From Bradyrhizobium sp. LTSP885 (lineage in GTDB: Bacteria > Pseudomonadota > Alphaproteobacteria > Rhizobiales > Xanthobacteraceae): a stretch of 64,000 nucleotides of DNA. Within the stretch, counting starts at the first letter, position 1. The number at the start of each line of letters is the position of its first letter. Made by a program: the position numbers and the translations under genes. The notes below the pieces were generated by a model. It was not told the origin of the DNA and made no database searches. It worked only from the letters and a program-made list of their open reading frames with translations. This document shows positions 58,517 to 64,000 of the stretch, piece after piece. Where the stretch lies: NCBI RefSeq assembly GCF_000938305.1, contig NZ_JYMT01000035.1, positions 138,751 through 202,750 on the forward strand. The letters run 5' to 3'.

Positions 58517-59018
58517 TTTTGGCGGACAGATTTTCGAGCGAGATGTCGGCGGCAGTCCCGCTGCCGCCTTCCTGGCCGTCAGATCCGTAGGAGACGATGT
58601 CATAGGGGCCACGCTCGCCCGGCGAGCGATAGACGTAGACATGGCTCCAGGGATCGTTCGGAACGCCGCCGCCCTTCAGGTAAGGCCCATTCCAGGCGGC
58701 CACGCCCGAAGTCGGCCGTACCAGCGCGGTCAATCCCTCCGCGCTCGACGGATACCGGCCGGCGTCGAGATAGTAGAGATCGAGGGCGGTGACAAAGCTC
58801 TGCAGCTGGATCCGCGCGGCCTTGACCTTGGATTCGCTGAGATAGTTGAGGACGCGCGGGCCGATCAGCCCCATGATCAGGCCGATAATCGCGATCACCA
58901 CCAGCATTTCGACCAGGGTGAAGCCGGCCTGGCTTTCAAGCCGCCTGCCTCCGAGCTCGAGCCGGCTCTGCCCCCTGCTTGCGATGATGTACCGGCCGAT
59001 GCCCTTGAGCGATATCAT
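58509..59018 (-). CDS. gspG: type II secretion major pseudopilin GspG
   Basis: 169 aa from ATG 59018. The prepilin motif is QAGFTLVEMLVVIAIIGLIM, followed by the strongly conserved KVKAARIQLQSFVTALDLYY, AGRYPSSAEGLTALV and PNDPWSHVYVYRSPG, including the calcium-binding loop region. The leader before Gly is 31 residues, several times the usual 6-10; no other start codon lies in between, so it is likely real or the start is wrong upstream. It forms the pseudopilus shaft. Confidence 0.93.
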   Translation of the reverse strand: MISLKGIGRYIIASRGQSRLELGGRRLESQAGFTLVEMLVVIAIIGLIMGLIGPRVLNYLSESKVKAARIQLQSFVTALDLYYLDAGRYPSSAEGLTALVRPTSGVAAWNGPYLKGGGVPNDPWSHVYVYRSPGERGPYDIVSYGSDGQEGGSGTAADISLENLSAKNE

Positions 59019-59036
59019 GATGTACCAACCTTTGGT

Positions 59037-60248
59037 CTAACCGACCAGTTGAGTGACCGACAGCAGCGCGGTCATGACCGACACGATCAGGCCCCCCACG
59101 ACCGTGCTGATACAGATGATGGCGAGCGGTCCGACGATGCCGACGACGCGATCGAGACTGCGCTGCAGCTTGGCTTCATAGAATTCTGCGACGCGGCCAG
59201 CCAGTGTCGGCAACTGGCCGGTCTCCTCGCCGAGCCGCAGCATACGCACTGCCATCGGCGGCAGGCTGTTGGCGACCGCAAGTGCATCAGACAGCTTTCC
59301 GCCGTGGCGGACACGATCAGCCGCCGCGCTCCAGCCTTGCTCATTTCCGGTCACGGCCATGATGTCGACCAGGATGCGCAACGTCTCGGTCAGATTGACG
59401 CCGCTGCCGAGCAGGACGCCGAGATTCCGGCAAAACAGGCTGCTCCGATGGAACTGGAAAATGCCGCCGACGCCGGGCAGACTCGACAATCCGCTCAAGA
59501 TCGCAGCCCGCACGCCAGGCCGCCGCAACAGCCACCAGCCGCCGGCGATGATCGCCGCGGTCGCCAGCAATGCCGGCGTCGCATTTGCATGCAGGAACTC
59601 CGACAGCTTGATAAAGCTGCTCAGCGTCGTATCCGACTTGCTTCCGAAATCCTGCAGCACCGACGAGAATTGCGGCAGCACGAACAGGATAAAAAACAGC
59701 ATGACCCCGGCCGAGGCGACCAGCACAAAAGCCGGATATTGCATCGCATCCGTGAGCTTGCGCCGCATCTGCTCCGATCGTGCCCGCTCTGCGCCGAGCA
59801 TTTCCAGAACCTGATCCAGCGTGCCGGAAATCTCACCAACGCGGACCAGCGCGGCATACATCGGCGGAAACAACGCCGCGTGGCCGGCGATGGCATCGGC
59901 CAGGCTTTCGCCCGAGAGCAGCGAGGCCCGGATCTTGCTGACCACCGGACGTAACCGCCCGACATCGGCATCGCCTGTCATCAGCTCAAGTGCATCGTCG
60001 AGCCGGGCGCCAGCCTTCAGCAACAGCGCGAGGTCCCGGGTGAAAGTGGTGATCTCGGCAGCGCTCGGGCGGCCGAACAGACCGTAGGCAGCCAAACTCG
60101 AGGGCGAGCGCTTGTTCTCGACGGTCTCGATCGGCAACAGCCGTAGATATTCGATGCGACGCGCAACCTCGGCTGCGGTCGTCGCCGAGATCGTGCCATT
60201 CACAATCTCGCCGTTCTGTGTCAGGGCCCGGTAGCGGAACTCAGGCAC
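59037..60248 (-). CDS. gspF: type II secretion inner-membrane protein GspF
   Basis: 403 aa from GTG 60248 (VPEFRYRALTQNG), 4 nt after the gspE stop; a GTG at 60272 is the longer option. Two repeated GspF domains: TTFTRDLALLLKAGARLDDA and SSLFCRNLGVLLGSGVNLTE, with membrane segments (VASAGVMLFFILFVLPQF; AIICISTVVGGLIVSVMTAL). It is the central platform protein on which GspE acts. Confidence 0.93.
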   Translation of the reverse strand: MPEFRYRALTQNGEIVNGTISATTAAEVARRIEYLRLLPIETVENKRSPSSLAAYGLFGRPSAAEITTFTRDLALLLKAGARLDDALELMTGDADVGRLRPVVSKIRASLLSGESLADAIAGHAALFPPMYAALVRVGEISGTLDQVLEMLGAERARSEQMRRKLTDAMQYPAFVLVASAGVMLFFILFVLPQFSSVLQDFGSKSDTTLSSFIKLSEFLHANATPALLATAAIIAGGWWLLRRPGVRAAILSGLSSLPGVGGIFQFHRSSLFCRNLGVLLGSGVNLTETLRILVDIMAVTGNEQGWSAAADRVRHGGKLSDALAVANSLPPMAVRMLRLGEETGQLPTLAGRVAEFYEAKLQRSLDRVVGIVGPLAIICISTVVGGLIVSVMTALLSVTQLVG

Positions 60249-60252
60249 GCGA

Positions 60253-61932
60253 TCACCGCAAGGTTGTGACACGGAGGATTTCGGCAGGCGACGTCAATCC
60301 CGCGCGGCATTTGGCGATACCGTCGTCGAGCATCGTGGTCATGCCGCCGCGGATCGCCAATGTGTCGATCTTCAGACCATCGGTCTTCTCGCCGATCAGC
60401 TCGCGAAGCTCGTCGGTCAGCTCCAGAACCTCGAAGACGCCGAGACGGCCACGATAGCCGGTGCCCGCGCAACGGTCGCAGCCGCAGGGCTCGTGGATCA
60501 CGTCGCCGCAGTGGAAGCCGAACGCGGTCAATCGAGGATCCTCGGTGAAGTCGGCATCGGCAAGGACGCGCGTCGTTTTGCACCGCTCGCATAGTTGACG
60601 CACCAGGCGCTGCGCAACGACCGCGCGCAAGACCGAGCGCAGGAGATAACCTTCGACGCCAAGATCGAGCAGGCGCGGCACCGCAGCCGCAGCAGTTTCG
60701 GTATGCAGCGTGGTGAGCACCAAATGTCCGGTCAGCGCGGCATGTACCGCCACATGCGCGGTCTCGGAATCGCGGACTTCGCCGACCATGATCACATCAG
60801 GGTCCTGGCGAACGAAGGAACGCAGCGCCGCCGCGAAGGTCAGTCCGATCGCCGGCTTGACCTGCGCCTGGTTGATGCCGGGGATCTCGTATTCGACGGG
60901 ATCTTCCACGGTGAGGATTTTCCGGATCGGCTCGTTGAGAATCGACAGCACGGTGGCAAGGGTCGTGGTCTTTCCGCTACCGGTCGGGCCGGTGACGATG
61001 ATCATGCCGTGCGGCAGTTTCAACAGCCGGCGCAGCCGCGCTTCGTCAGGCGGCGAAAATCCCAGCTTCTCGACGACCAGGAGGCCACGATCCTTGGGCA
61101 GGATGCGGATCACGGCCGCCTCCCCGTGCTGCATCGGCATGATCGCAACGCGGATATCGACGTCGACGCGGCCGACCCTCAAGCGCGCGGCACCATCCTG
61201 CGGCAGGCGGCGTTCGGCGATGTTGAGATTGGCTACAATCTTGATGCGGGAAATCACCGCCTGCGGCAACACATTCGCCGGTGCCGAGACCTGCCGCAGC
61301 AAACCATCGATGCGCATGCGTACCGCGAAGCCCTTGTGAAACGGTTCGATGTGAATGTCGCTGGCACGCAATTCGACCGCCTTTTCAAGCAGATCGTTGA
61401 CAGCCCGCACCACCGGCGCGCCGCTTGCGAGATCGCGAAGACTTTCGATGTCGTCTTCGCGGAACTGCGCCGGCAAAGCATCGCCCGGAACCGCCTCGTG
61501 CTGGTCCAGACGCTGGTCGAGAACGACCGCAAGGTCCTCGAAGGTTGCAACCTTGATCGCAACTCCCTTGCCGAGCACGATCTGCGCCGCGCGCTGTGCG
61601 GATTGATTGGTCGGGTCGGCGACTGCGAGCACGACGTCGCCCTGTGGCGACCGATAGGGGAACACCAGGGTCTCCCGCAGGAAGCGCGGCGAGAATGATG
61701 CCGCCAGCGACACGGCAGACATCATGTCCTGCAGTGCGACCCGGTCGAGACCGTGGAACCGCGCAGCCTGCTCGGCGAATTCACCTGCCGGCAGGTCCAC
61801 CAGTTCCCATAGCTTGGCCTGCCGCTGGTCGGCATCACCTTGACCGGTGGAATCGTCGCGTCCGTCAACCGCCGTCAAATGCCTGCCCTGACGGAGATAC
61901 TCCACGAACTCCGAGGACAAGTCGCTGGCCAT
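60253..61932 (-). CDS. gspE: type II secretion ATPase GspE
   Basis: 559 aa from ATG 61932. Walker A GPTGSGKTTT, Asp-box and Walker B (RQDPDVIMVGEVRDSETAH), His-box (GHLVLTTLHTETAAAA) and a tetracysteine zinc site (CERC, then CGCDRC) are all present. The N-terminal domain carries the GspL-binding region. It powers pseudopilus assembly. It is the first gene of the minus-strand gsp operon. Confidence 0.95.
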   Translation of the reverse strand: MASDLSSEFVEYLRQGRHLTAVDGRDDSTGQGDADQRQAKLWELVDLPAGEFAEQAARFHGLDRVALQDMMSAVSLAASFSPRFLRETLVFPYRSPQGDVVLAVADPTNQSAQRAAQIVLGKGVAIKVATFEDLAVVLDQRLDQHEAVPGDALPAQFREDDIESLRDLASGAPVVRAVNDLLEKAVELRASDIHIEPFHKGFAVRMRIDGLLRQVSAPANVLPQAVISRIKIVANLNIAERRLPQDGAARLRVGRVDVDIRVAIMPMQHGEAAVIRILPKDRGLLVVEKLGFSPPDEARLRRLLKLPHGMIIVTGPTGSGKTTTLATVLSILNEPIRKILTVEDPVEYEIPGINQAQVKPAIGLTFAAALRSFVRQDPDVIMVGEVRDSETAHVAVHAALTGHLVLTTLHTETAAAAVPRLLDLGVEGYLLRSVLRAVVAQRLVRQLCERCKTTRVLADADFTEDPRLTAFGFHCGDVIHEPCGCDRCAGTGYRGRLGVFEVLELTDELRELIGEKTDGLKIDTLAIRGGMTTMLDDGIAKCRAGLTSPAEILRVTTLR

Positions 61933-62259
61933 CCGTTGTTCCGGTCGCAAAAACTTTCAACCGGCTCGTCACGAGATCGCTGAAGGCGATGCGCGCGGGG
62001 CCAGCACTGCGACGTTATTGACCTGAACTATGACAGCTGTACGAAGCTGCTCGTGCAACAGCCGCTCAAAAAAGTTCAGCGGATAGATGTGTCGGACGAG
62101 CGTGTTCTGGAATCAACGCACGCCGACGGACTGTCATCTAATCAAGCGACCAATTTATTTCTGTCATGTTCGATCGCTAAGTATTCATTCTCGGACGGGT
62201 GACACAAGCAGATCGACGCAACGATCTGCGAGCACCGGCGGTCGGAATGGCGAAGTCTT
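61933..62259. promoter_or_regulatory. divergent gspE/gspD promoter region with inverted repeat
   Basis: A 327-base AT-richer gap with no supported gene. GCAGATCG (62208-62215), spacer ACGCAA, CGATCTGC (62222-62229) is a perfect 8-bp inverted repeat ending 30 nt before the gspD start. It may be an operator shared by the divergent secretion operons or a leader hairpin of gspD. Confidence 0.45.
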
Positions 62260-64000
62260 ATGGTACGCGTCGACAGGCTTGGCCATCATCGAATCACGCG
62301 CCGCAGCGTCGGTGCCGCCTTTGTTCTGTCGTCGCTGGTTCTATTGGCGTCGTGCAATTCCGCGACCGTCGGTTCGAGCGTCGACAATTCGCAGCTCGAT
62401 ATCGCGGACAAGGTCCGTTCGATCGATCTCATGCCGCGCCAACCGCAACCGGTCGGCCCCGTGGCCGCTGCATCCGGCAGCAATCGCGCTGGCACCGGCG
62501 CGATCTACGAAGGGGCTGAAGTCACCGCGGTATCCGATAGTCGCCCGCAGCCATCGTCGAGCGGCAACGGCTTCGACCTGAACTTCGAGAACGCGCCGGT
62601 TGCGACGGTCGCGAAGGTCGTGCTCGGGGACATCCTGGGCGTCGGCTACACCATTGATCCGCGGGTGCAGGGCACGGTCAGCCTGGTTTCCGTCCGGCCC
62701 GTGCCGAAATCCGACATTATATTTGTGCTGGAGGGCGCATTGCGGCTGAGCGGCGTCGTGCTGCTGCACGATGCGTCCGGCTACCGGCTCACGCCGCTTG
62801 GCGATGCGGTCGGCGCCGGCCGGGTCGATGCCGCCGCCGCCAACCCCGAGCCCGGATACGGCGTGTCGGTTGTGCCGTTGCAATATGTCTCGGCGTCGAC
62901 CCTGTTGAAGCTGATGGACAGCTTTGCCACCCGCGCCGGAACGGTGCGGGCGGACACCACGCGCAATTTGCTTCTGATCCAGGGCACCGGCGCCGAGCGA
63001 CGTACCGCGGTCGACACGGCGCTGAGCTTCGATGTCGACTGGATGCGCGGCCAATCGGTCGGCATCTTCCCGGTCGCGAGCGGTCCGCCGGCGCCGATCA
63101 TTGCGGAACTGGAGAAGATCGTGGATTCCGGCGAGAACGGTCTCAGTCAGAACGTGATCAAATTCGAGCCGATCACCCGCCTCAACGCCGTCATGGTGGT
63201 CAGCAAGCGCCCGGACATGTTGCGCACCGCCGAGACCTGGATCAAGCGGCTGGATCGCGCCGACACTGCGCGGACCACTGTTCATGTCTATCGTGTCAAA
63301 TACGGCGATGCCCGCCAGATCGCACGCGTCTTGACCGACATGTTCCTCGGCGGCTCGGGCGCATCGAGCCTGCTCGACAGCGCTGACAATCAGGTCGCAC
63401 CGGGATCGGGCACGTCGGCCACGTCGAGCGCCGATCGCCTGTCGCTGACCGCAGGCAATTCCGCCTCAACGAACGGCTTCGCCGGACGCGGCACGACCGG
63501 GAGCGGAACCACATCTGGTTTGGGCTCGCAAGGCACGAACGGCGCGCAGGGCACCCAGGGCGCAAATCCCGGCGGCGGCGGCAACAGCGGAGCGCTCGAC
63601 GCCGGCCGTGGTGCGACGTCCGGCAATGGCCAATCCATGCTGCAGGATGTCAGGATCACCCCCGACACCACCAACAACAAGCTGTTGATCTACGCCGATC
63701 AGGCCAACTACCGCATTATCGAATCGACCCTGCTGCAGCTCGATCAACCGCAGCTGCAGGTCGCGATCGACGCCACCATCGCCGAAGTGACGCTCAACAA
63801 TTCGCTGTCCTACGGCGTCCAGGCCTACATCACCGGGCAAAATCTGGGATTGAAGCCAAACTCCGGATCGATCCTCAACACCCAGGCGACAACGGCGCCC
63901 GCGACCACTACCGACGCCACCACGGGCCTCGCCTCGGTCGCGGGCTCGCTCACCAACGCCTTCATCAACCAGAGTTTTCCGGGTTTCAATTTCCTGGTCG
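62260..64000 (+). CDS. gspD: type II secretion secretin GspD, partial
   Basis: 580 codons from ATG 62260, cut by the window end. The signal ends in a lipobox (SSLVLLASC, Cys32), so it is probably an outer-membrane lipoprotein. N0 (FDLNFENAPVATVAKVVLGD) and N1/N2 repeats (YGVSVVPLQYVSASTLLKLM; TVHVYRVKYGDARQIARVL) follow. About residues 362-463 are a Gly/Ser/Thr-rich insertion within the N3 region. The secretin core begins with LQVAIDATIAEVTLNNSLSY; its last beta-barrel part lies beyond the window. It is divergent from gspE and forms the outer-membrane channel. Confidence 0.93.
   Translation, partial: MVRVDRLGHHRITRRSVGAAFVLSSLVLLASCNSATVGSSVDNSQLDIADKVRSIDLMPRQPQPVGPVAAASGSNRAGTGAIYEGAEVTAVSDSRPQPSSSGNGFDLNFENAPVATVAKVVLGDILGVGYTIDPRVQGTVSLVSVRPVPKSDIIFVLEGALRLSGVVLLHDASGYRLTPLGDAVGAGRVDAAAANPEPGYGVSVVPLQYVSASTLLKLMDSFATRAGTVRADTTRNLLLIQGTGAERRTAVDTALSFDVDWMRGQSVGIFPVASGPPAPIIAELEKIVDSGENGLSQNVIKFEPITRLNAVMVVSKRPDMLRTAETWIKRLDRADTARTTVHVYRVKYGDARQIARVLTDMFLGGSGASSLLDSADNQVAPGSGTSATSSADRLSLTAGNSASTNGFAGRGTTGSGTTSGLGSQGTNGAQGTQGANPGGGGNSGALDAGRGATSGNGQSMLQDVRITPDTTNNKLLIYADQANYRIIESTLLQLDQPQLQVAIDATIAEVTLNNSLSYGVQAYITGQNLGLKPNSGSILNTQATTAPATTTDATTGLASVAGSLTNAFINQSFPGFNFLV

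Noticed and set aside
58422..59954. 510-codon plus frame across gspG/gspF
   Set aside because: Antisense shadow; His/Asp/Gln-rich with no domain.
1..64000. CRISPR arrays, tRNA genes, insertion-sequence transposases
   Set aside because: No regularly spaced repeats, no cloverleaf-like sequence and no transposase motif were found on reading through the window.

Overview
The window is high-GC, densely packed alphaproteobacterial chromosome, most likely from Bradyrhizobium or a close relative. This rests on protein character (XoxF/LanM-type lanthanide genes, a small ECF-linked protein resembling ones I know from Bradyrhizobium, rhizobial-style EPS genes, an alphaproteobacterial type II secretion set), GC-rich codon use and many 4-base ATGA or TGATG overlaps. 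I could run no searches, so the genus is inference. No tRNA, rRNA, CRISPR array or transposase was recognised.

Region 1 (1-4528): a lanthanide/PQQ alcohol-oxidation module. An apparent lanmodulin (four EF-hands with Pro at position 2) and a 26-codon pqqA lie on the minus strand. Divergent from them is an operon of a lanthanide-type PQQ alcohol dehydrogenase (Asp-Tyr-Asp signature), a c-type cytochrome and a XoxJ-like periplasmic protein. Together they would supply cofactor, metal handling, catalysis and electron transfer.

Region 2 (4548-14631, minus): late flagellar genes flgL, flgK, a putative chaperone, a small protein, flgE, flgD, a small ECF-associated protein, fliS, fliD, a short flagellin and an ECF sigma factor. 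Region 3 (15140-19796, plus): a three-gene operon of HAD-like protein, putative glycosyltransferase and formyltransferase, plausibly a surface-sugar or flagellin-modification unit.

Region 4 (19855-26833): bioB; then an AtoE-type transporter and a very large molybdopterin oxidoreductase fused to an FNR-type reductase and a 2Fe-2S ferredoxin, divergent from a GntR regulator.

Region 5 (26883-40413): an exopolysaccharide locus with acyltransferase, GH5 glycosidase, methyltransferase, two GT4s, polysaccharide deacetylase, Wzy-like polymerase, GumC/Wzc-like protein, a small unknown ORF, Wzx flippase, GT2 and a GNAT-like protein. An outer-membrane exporter and an initiating sugar-phosphate transferase are not here.

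Region 6 (40675-43470): a linalool dehydratase/isomerase-like enzyme, a SCO protein and a decayed GMC oxidoreductase fragment, followed by an intergenic palindromic repeat and a 17-bp tandem duplication.

Region 7 (43471-64000): two large secreted phosphoesterases, a di-heme peroxidase-like protein, an imelysin/EfeO-like protein, a multicopper oxidase, a stand-alone prepilin peptidase and a type II secretion cluster (gspE-F-G-H-I-J-K-L-M plus a GspN/GspC-like protein on minus, gspD divergent and cut by the window end). The layout suggests the phosphoesterases and oxidase may be cargo of this secretion system.
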